Under the pieces are notes generated by a model, which saw only the letters and a program-made list of their open reading frames with translations, made no database searches and was not told the origin of the DNA. DNA of 64,000 nucleotides from Sipunculus nudus. Taxonomy: Eukaryota > Annelida > Sipuncula > Golfingiida > Sipunculidae. Location: positions 248,001 to 312,000 of the forward strand of contig CM049307.1 in the NCBI GenBank assembly GCA_026874595.1, written 5' to 3'. The stretch's first letter is position 1; each line of letters opens with the position of its first letter. The translations under genes and the position numbers were made by a program. Below, piece after piece: positions 49,801 through 61,080 of the stretch.

Positions 49801-52800
49801 TGTGTAGTTTATTATCAGGTATATTAGTAGTCTGTGTTGTAACTACTCACTATTATACATACTGTAGATTGTGACCATCCAGGCAGCTGTTGAGTTTATT
49901 ATCAGGTATATTAGTAGTCTGTTGTAACTACTCACTATTATATATACTGTAGATTGTGACCATTCAAGCAGCTGTGTAGTTTATTATCAGGTATATTAGT
50001 AGTCTGTGTTGTAACTACTCACTATTATACATACTGTAGTTTGTGACCATTCAGGCAGCTGTGTAGTTTATTATCAGGTATATTAGTAGTCTGTGTTGTA
50101 ACTACTCACTATTATACATACTGTAGATTGTGACCATTCAGGCAGCTGTGTAGTTTATTATCAGGTATATTAGTAGTCAGTGTTGTAACTACTCACTATT
50201 ATACATACTGTAGATTGTGACCATTCCGGCATATATACTGTAGATTGTGACCATTCAAGCAGCTGTGTAGTTTATTATCAGGTATATTAGTAGTCAGTGT
50301 TGTAACTACTCACTATTATACATACTGTAGATTGTGACCATTCCGGCATACATACTGTAGTTTGTGACCATTCAGGCAGCTGTGTAGTTTATTATCAGGT
50401 ATATTAGTAGTCTGTGTTGTAACTACTCACTATTATACATACTGTAGATTGTGACCATTCAGGCAGCTGTGTAGTTTATTATCAGTTATATTAGTAGTCT
50501 GTGTTGTAACTATTCACTATTATACATACTGTAGATTGTGACCATCAAGGCAGCTCTGTAGTTTTATTTTATATTTTACATTGCAAATTACCTGATGCAT
50601 CTGATAACAGTTGAATAGATAATTTATCATTAATACATTTTTATTTCACTTTTGTAGTATTCTTATCTCTTTACAGATGGCATTGAAAAACACAATGGAT
50701 GCCCTGCATGAAAAAGTACCAGAGCTGCTGCCGCAGCAAGGTAGGCCTGTCACATCCGTCTCTCCTGTCACTACTGATTACCAGCTAGAGGACAGCATGA
50801 TACTTACATCAGTGATGCTCCTATGAAGTCATCAGTAGAAAGCAAGATGTAACAGTCATCAGGTGGCACAGGAATAAAGGAAATCATTTAAAAATGCATA
50901 CCTGAAAACAGTGTAAATTGAATTTCCCTTTTGCAGCAATAATACAAAAATCTGGAATGTTTTACTTAAAATGTTTTATATGATGAATTGAAAATATTGC
51001 ACTATCATTTTTTTTAATGCTTTGAGTATATCTGTCTTATTAATATTCTTAAAAAATATAGCTTTCAGACAGGTGAATGCACGGATCGGGTGTCACTTAA
51101 AATATTTCAAAATTAAGGGAGGAGACCTCGTATGTGCCACTGCATGGCAAAAACTGCATCATGATAACAGTAAATCACACACTATGATGAGCTTGGGATG
51201 TTGATGCTGTGTATATTTGAGACAGGATAGTAACATTACCATGTGCAGGGATGTGTCAGCTAAGATGGTTCCATATTTTGTAGATAAGGTAACAGAACTT
51301 TCTTTCTTTTACCAACAGATTCAATTGGATGTTTACTTGAGACTCAGGAGGGGCCTATTGAGACACCAGAAGATTTTGTAAACAAATATGAGAGACCTTA
51401 TGATATCTCGCTGGCCTCAGGTAATCACCATCTGTAATTAGGGTATACAGCATGTAACTGATGTTTTGTTTTGGGTGTTTCTGTGGTAGGTATTCTCCCA
51501 ATTTAAGTTGGATGCAAAATTAAGTACTAATTTTAAATAATTTTTAATTTATTTAAGCTAAAGTCAGCCCTTCCATATAAAGCCAGGTCATTCATGGAAC
51601 ACCATCATGCATCACCAGTGTCTGTCTTTTAATCTTCATGATCTTTAAGTTGTATTGACAGCTTCTTGCTGCTGTCTATAGGATAAGTTAATCAGTGAAA
51701 GAATGCGGCCATTTTGGCTCTGTTAGTTATACTTGTTAATAATTGTGTTTACGTGACATTTTCATATGAGGATAAACTGTCAGAATAGAACATAATCAGT
51801 TTTCTAGGGAATATTTTCATCAAAGTCAGTTGTTCAGTGATAAAATGGACTCTGTTACCAGGAGAGTAAGGCAATTGCAAATATAATGGCACCCTTGCAT
51901 GTGCTGCCCCCTAAAAGCCATCTGTGATATTGATTATGCAGCTCAGTGTAGCCCCTTGTGCCTTATAAAGTATGTTATAGTTTCTTTTTAGCGAACCCTG
52001 TGAGCTTATGCAATGGTGCGGCGTCATGCGTCGTCTGTACGTTAACCATAGCTATCTCAAAAATGACAGGAGCTAGCATCACAAAATTTTTTACAAATAA
52101 TCAGTCATCTGAAAAACTCCATCAGATTTTGTTTATTTTTTTCTAACTGCATTTTCTTAGATTTTATAGGGAAAAAGCTAAAAAAGCTTTAAAAATTTTC
52201 TTCTCCAAAACTGTCCAGCCAAATTTTCCAATATTTAACAGAAATGATCCCTGGAACAATTTCTCTCAAGTTTATTCAAATGGTTCCAGTTCGGAGATTT
52301 TTGGCCGAGTTACAGGAGGTTGAACTTAGTCATATGTCCATATGTCATATCTGATTTTGAGGTATTGGTGGCACCACCTACATTGATGTGTTTTTTACAA
52401 ACAAAAATGTAATTTTAAACTCTTTTAGCTTATACACTGATTTATGATGAAACTGTTAAGCTGATTGGTTTAAAATTTACAAGAATTTTTCTATGGTAGG
52501 GTTCTGCCTGTTTTGTAAGAATAGATTGGGTAAATACAGTTTTAAAAAAGCATTCTAGCCAATTGAAAAAGGCTTTCTTTATTTGAAAACAGATTTGACA
52601 ACATGCTGAGTTTCAGCACCCAAGTCAAGAGGTCACTCAGTACAAACAGGTGGGGTCCAGACATCACCATGGCAACTGACCTGGCTCTGAGGGGTGTCTA
52701 GACAATGTGTCTAGACATCTAGACACAGCTTCTAGACACAATGTTTAGATGCAGAATTCCCAGATTATTGGAACTATATCTTTCAACTGTATGAAAAAAC

Positions 52801-55800
52801 TTGGTTTGCATTTTAAGTGAACCAGGTTTATCATCAGGTCACATGTGAACTGCTGTGCCCTCATTTTTGGTTGACCTCTGACCATTTGTGCATCTGTTTC
52901 CACACATAAACCTGCATATCTCGGGAACCGTTTGACCGATCAGGCTAAAAATTTTGCACAAATGTAGCCCTTTGATAGCTTTATAACACACTAAAAATGG
53001 TGGCGCCACCTACAACCATTTTTGCACAGCGTCCATCTGTTCATCTGCCTTGGGATAATATCACTCATATCTCAGCAGTGGTTTGACTTATCCACCTGAA
53101 ATTTTGCAGGTTTATACATCCTGGACAGCTTTCTTGATTTTATGACAGGTGGCGACACCTGCATTTACGTTGACTTTGCAGACATCCAAGCTCATATCTC
53201 GAAAACCGTATGACCGATTGGACCAAAATTTTGCATGTGTATAGATCTCACAGTGCTTTTCATCATAGGCAAAACTGGTGGCGCCATCTGCAGCCACTTA
53301 TGCACAGTGTCCATCTGTCGGCCTTGGGATAAAATCACTCGTATCTCAGCAGTGGTTTGACTTATCCACCTGAATTTTTGCAGGTTAATACATCCTGGAC
53401 AGGTTTCTTGATTTTATGACAGGTGGCGCCATCTACATTTATGTTAACTCTGCAGACATACAAGCTCATATCTCAGGAACCATTTGACCAATTTGGCCAA
53501 AATTTTACATGTGTATAGATCTCACATAGCTCCTCATCATAGGCAAAACTGGTGGCGCCACCTGCAACCATTTTTGCACAGCGTGCATCTGTTCATCTGC
53601 CTTGGGATAATATCACTCATATCTCAGCAGTGGTTTGACATATCCACCTGAAATTTTGCAGGTTTATACATCCTGGAAAGCTTTCTCGATTTTATGACAG
53701 GTGGCGCAACTTTCATTCAGGTTTACTCTGCAGACATCCAAGATCATATCTGGGAAACCGTATGACCGATTGGACCAAAATTTTGCATGTGTATAGATCT
53801 CACAGAGCTTTTCATCATAGGCAAAACTGGTGGCGCCACCTGCAACCACTTATGCACAGTGTCCATCTGTTCATCTGCCTTGGGATAAAATCACTCATAT
53901 CTCAGCAGTGGTTTGACTTATCCACCTGAATTTTTGCAGGTTAATACATCCTGGACAGGTTTCTCGATTTTATGACAGGTGGCGCCACCTATATTCAAGT
54001 TTACTGTGCAGACATCCAAGCTCATATCTCGGGAACTGTTTGACCGATTGGGCCAAAAATTTGCATGTTTATAGATCTCACATAGCTCTTCATCATAGGC
54101 AAAACTGGTGGTGCCACCTGCAACCACTTATGAACACCGTCCATCTTTTCATCTGCCTTGGGATAAAATCACTCATATCTCAGCAGTGGTTAAAATTATC
54201 CACCTGAAATTTTGCAGGTTTATACATCCTGGACAATTTTTACGATTTTATGACAGGAGGCACCACCTACATTCACGTTTATGATGCAGACATCCATGCT
54301 AATATGCAACACACCTCACTCTATTCCCCTTGCCACTTAATCCATGCCTCACTTCACCTGTCCCACTCTGATTTCTGCAGATACACATAGTTGCTTGTGG
54401 ACTACCCATATTCTAGTTTTAAAATGACCTAGTCTGAAACTTTCAGGTCCGAAATGTCCATTTTGCTGAAATCATAATGACTAAGGTAGATATGCAGGCC
54501 TTAAAAGGATCAATGTTAAATTTTAAAAATAAACTTCCATTCATACTCCCAAACTTTGCACAGGTTCGCATTAGGCCTGTAGGCCTTGTTTTTTATAAAT
54601 GAAGAGAATAAATCTTCTTTACTTTTCCATACTGGTCACAGGAAAACATACGCTAAACAATTATTTGTGTGTGAAAATATGATTCATTTATGATATTCAT
54701 TCCATTATGATATATTCGCACATTTGCTGTTTCTGATCACTTGATGATATTTGATTGCAGAAATGACATGGCCGATGTTCCTGATCCCTTAATGATATCT
54801 AATTGCAGAAATCAGTGACATGGCCCATGTTTCTAATCACTTGATGATATCTGATTGCAGAAATGACATGGCCGATGTTCCTGATCCCTTAATGATATCT
54901 GATTGCAGAAATCAGTGACATGGCCGATGTTTCTAATCACTTGATGATATCTGATTGCAGAAATGACATGGCCCATGTTTCTAATCACTTGATGATATCT
55001 GATTGCAGAAATGACATGGCCCATGTTTCTAATCACTTGATGATATCTGATTGCAGAAATGACATGGTACATGTTTCTAATCACTTGATGATATCTGATT
55101 GCAGAAATGACATGGCCCATGTTCCTGATCCCTTAATGATATCTGATTGCAGAAATCAGTGACATGGCCGATGTTTCTAATCACTTGATGATATCTGATT
55201 GCAGAAATGACATGGCCCATGTTCCTGATCCCTTAATGATATCTGATTGCAGAAATCAGTGACATTGCCCATGTTTCTAATCACTTGATGATATCTGAAT
55301 GCAGAAATGACATGGCTCATGTTTCTAATCACTTGATGATATCTGATTGCAGAAATGACATGGTTGATGTTCCTGATCCCTAAATGATATCTGATTGCAG
55401 AAATCAGTGACATGGCTGATGTTTCTATTCACTTGATGATATCTGATTGCAGAAATGACATGGCCGATGTTCCTGATCCCTTAATGATATCTGAATGCAG
55501 AAATGACATGGCTCATGTTTCTAATCACTTGATGATATCTGATTGCAAAAATGACATGGCCGATGTTCCTGATCCCTTAATGATATCTGATTGCAGAAAT
55601 CCGTGACATGGCTGATGTTTCTAATCACTTGATGATATCTGATTGCAGAAATGACATGGCCCATGTTTCTAATCACTTGATGATATCTGATTGCAGAAAT
55701 GACATGGCCCATGTTTCTAATCACTTGATGATATCTGATTGCAGAAATGACATGGCCCATGTTTCTAATCACTTGATGATATCTGATTGCAGAAATGACA

Positions 55801-56406
55801 TGGCCCATGTTTCTGATCACTTGAAGATTTCTGAATGCAGAAATGACATTGCCCATGTTTCTAATCACTTGATGATATTTGTTTACAGAAATGACACACC
55901 CATGTTTCTGATCACTTGATGATATATGATTGCAGAATGACATGGCCCATGTTTCTAATCACTTGATGATATTTGTTTACAGAAATGACACACCCATGTT
56001 TCTGATCACTTGATGATATATGATTGCAGAATGACATGGCCCATGTTTCTAATCACTTGAAGATTTCTGATTGCAGAAATGACTGGCCCATGTTTCTGAT
56101 TACTTGATGATATATGATTGTAGAAATGACATGGCCCATGTTTCTAATCACTTGAAGATTTCTGATTGCAGAAATGACATGGCCAATGTTTCTGATCACT
56201 TGATGATATCTGATTGCAGAAATGACATGGCCCATGTTTCTGATCACTTGATGATATCTGATTGCAGAAATGACATGGCCCATGTTTCTAATCACTTGAT
56301 GATATTTGTTTACAGAAATGACACACCCATGTTTCTAATCACTTGATGATATCTGTTTACAGAAATGACATGGCCCATGCCTGTGACCCTCTTTCCTTAC
56401 AACTGA
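40733..56406 (+). CDS. TEX47: TEX47-like gene (BLUF-like fold), eight exons
   Basis: Joining eight phase-compatible exons gives 265 codons plus TGA, close to the roughly 250 residues I recall for mammalian TEX47 (C7orf62). Hallmarks in order: LLHRMVIISKLS (first strand, BLUF-like, but without the flavin tyrosine), GVTGLLLIYPRHCVHVIE (core 'GITGLLL...E' block), SSTETLLDICRDIS, KIIIVSHDIPQRLYQQW, then a helical C-terminal part ending in EMTWPMPVTLFPYN. TEX47 is a testis-expressed protein of unknown biochemical role; the fold resembles BLUF domains but loss of the tyrosine argues against light sensing. Every intron is GT..AG. Three introns are filled by minisatellites (43873-46330, 48035-50562, 54725-56362). 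Exon 1's 3' border is the least certain point. A poly(A) signal follows at 56775. Confidence 0.75.
42401..42416 (+). repeat. Poly(G) run in intron 1 of the TEX47-like gene
   Basis: Sixteen G, with a second shorter G-run at about 42458-42467. Intron 1 (40886-43209) otherwise shows no structured repeat. Confidence 0.9.
43210..43276 (+). CDS. TEX47: TEX47-like exon 2
   Basis: Preceded by TTGTTTTTACAG and followed by GTAAGT. It encodes KSLLHRMVIISKLS and HQNSKEIG plus one base that completes a Glu codon with exon 3. This is the first beta strand and helix of the BLUF-like domain. The isoleucine in MVIIS stands where flavin-binding BLUF proteins have tyrosine. Confidence 0.75.
43769..43872 (+). 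CDS. TEX47: TEX47-like exon 3, source of the 66-bp array
   Basis: Acceptor TTTATTTACAG; encodes YYENYFKTPQNQFHAEG and then VTGLLLIYPRHCVHVIE, ending in phase 0 at GAG|GTATGT. The last 45 bases plus about 21 bases of intron are the unit of the array that follows at once. Retention past this donor meets a stop codon after 13 codons. Confidence 0.85.
43828..46330. repeat. 66-bp minisatellite made of exon 3 end plus splice donor (about 37 copies)
   Basis: Each unit holds an exon-like part encoding GLLLIHPRHCVHVIE or a near variant, the donor GAG|GTATGT, and the intronic 'aatactgtatttcct'. The first copy is exon 3's own end. The second is shortened, so its donor (43907) lies only 34 bp downstream of the true one (43873); donors then follow every 66 bp, with an occasional 65-bp unit. 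Sub-types differ at 'gatataccc', 'ttatacaccc' and 'ttttacaccc' and come in runs. The unit has no acceptor. Because 66 is a multiple of three, long frames stay open on both strands (one minus-strand frame reaches 460 codons), but these are by-products. Confidence 0.95.
46582..46686 (+). CDS. TEX47: TEX47-like exon 4
   Basis: Acceptor CTACATTTCTACAG; 35 codons in phase 0 from SSTETLLDICRDISRGE to KSKIIIVSHD, ended by GTATCC. The VSHD terminus joins IPQRLYQQW of exon 5, recreating the 'VSHxIPxRLxxQW' block I associate with TEX47. Confidence 0.8.
47222..47380 (+). CDS. TEX47: TEX47-like exon 5
   Basis: Acceptor CATCTGTCAG, donor GTAGGT, 53 codons in phase 0. It begins IPQRLYQQWNFRGLDIEAP and ends LQLLKLGAYLARQPN. 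The middle is acidic (EEYDLSEDP) and the end is a predicted amphipathic helix. Confidence 0.85.
47440..47960 (+). repeat. Dispersed approximately 130-bp repeat in intron 5
   Basis: Three or four degenerate units with 'ataacttttgaatcaa', 'ctcaaacttgacacac' and 'gatcttcatggtaaaatc' boxes. A 'ggggggtgggggggg' run follows at about 47986-48001. Confidence 0.5.
48035..50562. repeat. 87-bp minisatellite in intron 5 (about 28 copies)
   Basis: Units contain GTATATTAGTAGTCTGTG, TTGTAACTACTCACTATTAT, ACATACTGTAGATTGTGACC and GCAGCTGTGTAGTTTATTAT. Most are 87 bp; a few carry an extra 34-bp internal duplication (121 bp), for example near 48080-48230, 49190-49240 and 50210-50250. The unit junction reads TTATCAG|GTATATT, which has both AG and GT but no pyrimidine tract. 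Confidence 0.95.
50677..50740 (+). CDS. TEX47: TEX47-like exon 6
   Basis: Acceptor TATCTCTTTACAG, donor GTAGGC. It encodes MALKNTMDALHEKVPELLPQQ plus one base completing an Asp codon with exon 7. Confidence 0.8.
51319..51420 (+). CDS. TEX47: TEX47-like exon 7
   Basis: Acceptor TTTCTTTTACCAACAG, donor GTAATC. It encodes SIGCLLETQEGPIETPEDF and VNKYERPYDISLAS, leaving one base that pairs with AA of exon 8 to form Glu. Confidence 0.8.
51960..52420 (+). repeat. Dispersed mollusc-type repeat in intron 7
   Basis: Begins 'gcgaaccctgtgagcttatg', followed by 'cgtcatgcgtcgtctgt' and 'taaccatagctatctc'. It ends near 'ggtattggtggcaccacct'. Same style as the tandem-core elements, but a different sequence. 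Confidence 0.5.
52860..54320 (+). repeat. 278-bp tandem repeat, about five copies, in intron 7
   Basis: The box CTCAGCAGTGGTTTGAC recurs at about 53071, 53345, 53623, 53901 and 54179, a period of 274-278 bp. Each unit also has two 'ggtggcgccacct' boxes and 'ctcatatctcgggaacc'. Confidence 0.9.
54725..56362. repeat. 48/55-bp minisatellite made of the last intron's 3' splice site (about 33 copies)
   Basis: The unit reads 'tttctaatcacttgatg', 'atatctgattgcag' and then 'aaatgacatggcccatg'. The last part equals the first 17 bases of exon 8, and the CAG before it is in the position of the real acceptor. TTCTAAT sits about 24 bases upstream of the AG, a good branch-point distance. A 55-bp variant has a 7-bp insertion (aaaTCAGTGAcatgg). 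The two forms alternate in the left half and the 48-bp form dominates the right half. Frames on both strands (up to 140 codons) come from the repeat. Confidence 0.95.
56363..56406 (+). CDS. TEX47: TEX47-like exon 8 (last coding exon)
   Basis: Follows ATCTGTTTACAG, the outermost of the repeated acceptors. It encodes EMTWPMPVTLFPYN and then TGA; the WP...LFPYN ending fits my memory of TEX47 C-termini. If an upstream copy of the acceptor were used, the frame would end EMTWPMFLIT or EMTWPMFLIP and then stop. Confidence 0.75.
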
Positions 56407-56774
56407 CCTGACATTCTGGATGTTTGTCTGGGCTGAAGAAAACAAACCACTCACTAGAAGATAAAAAAGAACTGTCATGGCACATATGCTGGTGAAATAA
56501 GCTGCAGAAATTTTACATTTAGGACACCAGGCAGAGTTAGAAGTAATTTTTACACATTGAAAAAGTTTTAATTATGGTAGCTGTCAAAGATAATACACAC
56601 GTACACTGTATGTGAATTATCAATGTATTTTAACAAATATGTCATGAGAGTACATGTCATATAATTTAAGGCATATCATTTTTAATAATTCAAGGGTTTA
56701 TATTTTTCATATGCTGGTAACCTATTGATGAAAAATGCATACTTAGTTTGGAGAAGATTGTACTCTTGTATTTA

Positions 56775-56780
56775 AATAAA
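56775..56780 (+). terminator. Poly(A) signal of the TEX47-like gene
   Basis: AATAAA 369 bases after the stop codon, followed by a T/GT-rich stretch (56782-56816). The region 56407-56774 would be the 3' UTR. Confidence 0.7.
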
Positions 56781-56816
56781 GTTGTTTTTGTACAGATTTT
56801 TTTTGTCTGTTTTATT

Positions 56817-57390
56817 TCATGTCACCAAGCTGAACCCCCTAGTGGAAATATGTAATGGTTGGGTAAATACATTTATTAAACTGTATAAATAAAGATAAAC
56901 TTTGATGACTTTAGTTGTGAATAAGACCTTATGTGGTAAAGAAAGATTAAAGTATCGCTGTCTCGTGTATGTGTGATGGCTAAGTGTTGGTAATGATTCA
57001 ACTTTTAAGGTCTTGGTAAGTTTGTTTCCCATTTGCTCACTAAAGGGTACCAAGCTTCAGGTGTACACATATTTGTGCTTCTTCTGGGCCTTTTTTTTTG
57101 TTTTGCGAATCCTAACAAGTGATATCTTGGTAAAATGTACCACATAATACATTGTTTTGTTGTAAAATTCTGTAAGCAAGCTAACATATTTGAAATTACT
57201 TTTAATTATTACACATTTTACATTCATTCTTCTCAGGATTGGTCAAATTAAAATTTAATTCAAATTTGCAAATAAATCTCCAAAGACCATGCTGTACGTG
57301 TAAAAATGTGAAAATTTTCTATTTTATATATTATTTAAACATAAATTTAAAACTGCTCTAGAAATGTTGCCTATAGCGGATTCTAGCAGC
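56817..57390. other. Intergenic AT-rich DNA
   Basis: No supported feature between the poly(A) signal and the next tandem-core element. Confidence 0.4.
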
Positions 57391-59618
57391 TTTTTAGCTC
57401 AGCTGACTTTCAGTCATGCTGAGCTATAGCGATCACTCTTTGTCCGTCGTCCGTCTGTCCGTTAACCAGGCACAAATCATCACCTCTGGACCTAGAATCT
57501 TCATTCTTGACACAGAGAGAGACCTATGAAAAGTCTCCATGGAAACCAGAAATTAGGTCTCTGTTACTTATATCCTTTGAGCTATGGGGCCCCAAAGTAA
57601 CCCCCAGAATAGTAAAAAAATTTCATACAAAAACTTCAGTATCTCAAGAACTACATCACTGATGGTCATGAGTTTTGGCACACACATTGATCATGAGATG
57701 TTTCATCAGTTTCTGCAGACTGGTAGCGCCACCTGTATTTTTCGATTTTTTACGAATTGTTTCCTCTATTTTTGAGACCTTTAAAAATGTTAACATCTGT
57801 TAACAGGGCACAAATCGTAAAGACTGGACCTGGAATCTTCATTCTTGATACAGTGAGAGACCTATGAAAAGTCTTCATAGAAAACCTGAAATATGGTCTC
57901 TGTTACCCATATCCTTTGAGCTATGGGGCTCCCAATTACCCCCAGAATAATGGAAAATTTGATAAAAAAAACTGCAACATCTCAATAACTACAACACTGA
58001 TGGTCATGATTTTTGGCATACATATTGATCAAGAAGTTTCATCAGTTCCTGCAGACTGGTGGCACCACCTGTATTTTTTTCAAATTTTTACAATTTTTTT
58101 GCTCTATTTTTGAGACCTTTAAGGATGTAGTTATCTGTCAACAGGGTACAAATCATAACGACTGGACCTAGAATCTTCATTATTGACACACAGGGAGACC
58201 CATGAAAAGTCTCCATGGAAACCTGAAATTAGGTCTCTGTTACGCATATTCTTTGAGCTATGGCACTCCAAAGTACAGCTCAGAATAATGGAAAATTTGA
58301 TACAAAAGCTGAAGTATCTGAACAACTAATGCAGAGATCACCATAATTGATTGCATGGATATTAATCATGGAGTGTTTCATCAGTTTCTGCATACTGGTG
58401 GCACCATCTGTATTTGTTCCATTTTTTTACGAATTTTTTTCTCTGTTTTTTAGACCTTTAAAGATATGAACATCTGTTAACAGGGCACAAATCATAACAA
58501 CTGGACCTAGAATCTTCATTCTTGACACACAGGGAGACCCATGAAAAGTCTTCATTGAAACCTGAAATTAGGTCTCTGTTACACATATCCTTTAAGCTGT
58601 ATGGCTCCAAATTACCCCCAAGAATAATGAAAAATTTAATACAAAAACTGCAGTATCTCAATAACTACAACTCTGATGGTCATGATTTTTGGCGTACATA
58701 TTTATCATGAGGTGTTCCATCAGTTTCTGCAGACTGGGTGCGCCACCTCTATTTTTTTCAAATTTTTATGAATTTTTTTTTCTATTTTTTAGACCTTTAA
58801 AGAGGTGGTTATCTGTCAACAGGGTACAAATCGAAACAACCGGACCTAGAATCTTCATTCTTGTCCTGCAAGGAGGCCTATGAAAAGTGTCTGTGGAAAC
58901 CTGAAATTAGGTCTCTGTTTCCCATATCCTTCAAGCTATAGGACTCCGAAGTATCCCTCAGAATAATGGACAATTTGATACAAATTACAGCTGAAGTATC
59001 TGAACAACTAATGCAGAGATCACATTGATTCTTTGCATGGATATTGATTATGGAGTGTTTCATCAGTTTCTGCAGACTGGTGGTGCCACCTATATTTTAT
59101 TCAATTTTCCGAATTTTTTTCTCTATTTTTGAGATCTTTAAGGATGCTGTCATCTGTTAACGTGGCATGAATTGTAACAACTAGACCTAGAATCTTCATT
59201 CTTGTCATACAAGGAGGCCCATGAAAAGTGTCTGTGGAAACCTGAAATTAGGTCTCTGTTACCCATCTCCTTCAAGCTATAGGACTCCGAAGTATCCCTC
59301 AGAATAATTAAAAATTTGATACAAAAGCTGAAGTATCTGAACAACTAATGCAGAGATCACAGTGATTCTTTGCATGGATATTGACCATTAAGTGTTTTTA
59401 TTAGTTTCTGCAGACTGGTGGAGCCACCTGTATTTTTTTTTAAAGTTTACGCATTTTTTCTCAATTTTTGAGATATATAAATACAGACACTCTTGGCATG
59501 TTATTTAATCTGTTTGATGCTTCAGTTGAATGGGTATATACTACCATTTAGATAATAAAATTTCCTTTGGCGAATCTCTTCCAAGTTAGCTGAGCGTCAT
59601 GACCCATGGGTCACTTGT
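57391..59618 (+). mobile_element. Tandem-core element, copy 3 (six core units)
   Basis: Starts TTTTTAGCTCAGCTGACT with the foldback partner AGTCATGCTGAGCT, then a CCGTCGTCCGTCTGTCC tract. Six core units follow ('acaaatc' boxes near 57473, 57809, 58146, 58491, 58825 and 59166, period about 340 bp). It ends AGCTGAGCGTCATGACCC and ATGGGTCACTTGT. TGACCCATGGGTCA near the end is a perfect palindrome. Confidence 0.85.
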
Positions 59619-59871
59619 TTATCGGTTATGCTACAGTTATGGTTCTTTTGATGACACCAAAATCATTTTTTTACCATTTTTTGGCATAACCACATTCTAA
59701 CTAGTTTGTTTGCAATCGCCAAGCAATCACTGGACCCCCCTAAGCGATAATGGGGTGTACGACCTTTGAAATGAGATAAAGGTAAAAGTTGCAAAACTAA
59801 CCTATGACCAATACTATGTCTAATGATCAGGAATATTTGAGATTTAGCTGCAAAGTGGACATGAGAGAAAA

Positions 59872-60279
59872 GGCTGTTGCTCAGGGGTAGAGCACAGGAC
59901 TCAAAGTCGGGAGAGCATGAGTTCGAATCTCAGCCGAAGCGGTTAGATTTTTTACGCTTGGCCCCCACCTAGGATGAGGCAGGCTTAATGGGAAGGTCGG
60001 GCCAAAGGACCGTGCTTTACTCAAATACAACTGCGCCTTTCGGAGGTTCAGCGGTGGTAAAAACCCAATGATCGGAACTATTACACCCCCAGGAACCACA
60101 GGCGCAGTAGTCAGCAGGTCTGGTTAACACCAGGATAAAAAATGAAAGGAAGAGTCATTGTGATACTGCCCTAGCTGTCAAGCAGTCTTAAACGGGAATG
60201 GAGTTCTCCAGATATACAAATACTTGGTTAGGCTAGCATTTCAAAATCGGTGGTGGTAAATTACGTCCAACAAAAAAAT
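59872..60279 (+). mobile_element. tRNA-derived SINE, second copy
   Basis: GTTGCTCAGGGGTAGAGC is the A-box region and GAGTTCGAATCTC the B-box region. The body matches the minus-strand copy at 24574-24994 ('gcttaatgggaaggtcg', 'gcgcctttcgg', 'gatactgccct') and it ends in an A-run. No clear target duplication was found here. Confidence 0.8.
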
Positions 60280-60576
60280 ATACATGTTAAAAGTGCAAAA
60301 TCTGTAACCCATGACTAATATTGTGTCCAGTGATCAGGGGTCAATTAAAATTAGCCATATTGAGATCTAGCTGGACGATGGACAAGATTGAGAGATAAAA
60401 GATAGGGGGGGGGGGATCAAACATTAATTTAGAAATGAACAACCCCTATGAGATTCCATTCCAATCAGGGAGAGGCTTACGTAGTCATGTCTTTTCGACC
60501 CTATCTATTCACATGCCACAAGATGGCGCCACAAGTCATGTTAAGGGGATACTTTTAACCAAGATGAATAAGAACA

Positions 60577-60579
<3 letters not shown>

Positions 60580-60642
<63 letters not shown>
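60580..60642. repeat. (AT)n microsatellite
   Basis: About 31 uninterrupted AT dinucleotides. Confidence 0.98.
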
Positions 60643-60648
<6 letters not shown>

Positions 60649-60684
60649 CACCCAAAATAGATGAACGAATGAATTCAATGACCT

Positions 60685-61080
60685 TACGATTTTAGGTGGC
60701 ACTATCAGTCTTGTGTAAAAGATAAATTCTCAAACATCTTCGGACATAAAATCAGGCCACTCTCATAACGTACATCAAGCCACATCTCATATTACATTGG
60801 TAGATAGATTTTAGATAGCCCAATCAGTCTTTGTGTGGGAGAAAGCTACCCAAGATACATGGACACCAGTCTTGCGTAGCAGAAATCTGTCAAATTTCAT
60901 GGACATGCAAAAACTCAGGTTAATACATAAAATAACAATAACATAATAATGTGCGATTTTCACCTGACCCCCCCCCCCCCCCCACACACACACACAAACA
61001 CACAGAGAAAAGACTGTAGGTGGCGCAGCCAGTCTTGTGTGAGAAAAAGCTATCTAAGATGTATGGACATGCGACCTTCT
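60685..61080 (+). repeat. Degenerate repeat with poly(C)/(CA) tract
   Basis: Three loosely related units with 'ggtggc..c..cagtcttgtgt', 'gagaaa.agcta.c.aagat' and 'atggacatgc'. A C-run followed by CA repeats lies at about 60968-60995. Confidence 0.5.

Noticed and set aside
54833-56346. Frames on both strands of up to 140 codons over the 48/55-bp array
   Set aside because: The unit is stop-free in some frames because 48 is a multiple of three. The only meaningful coding segment is the final exon.
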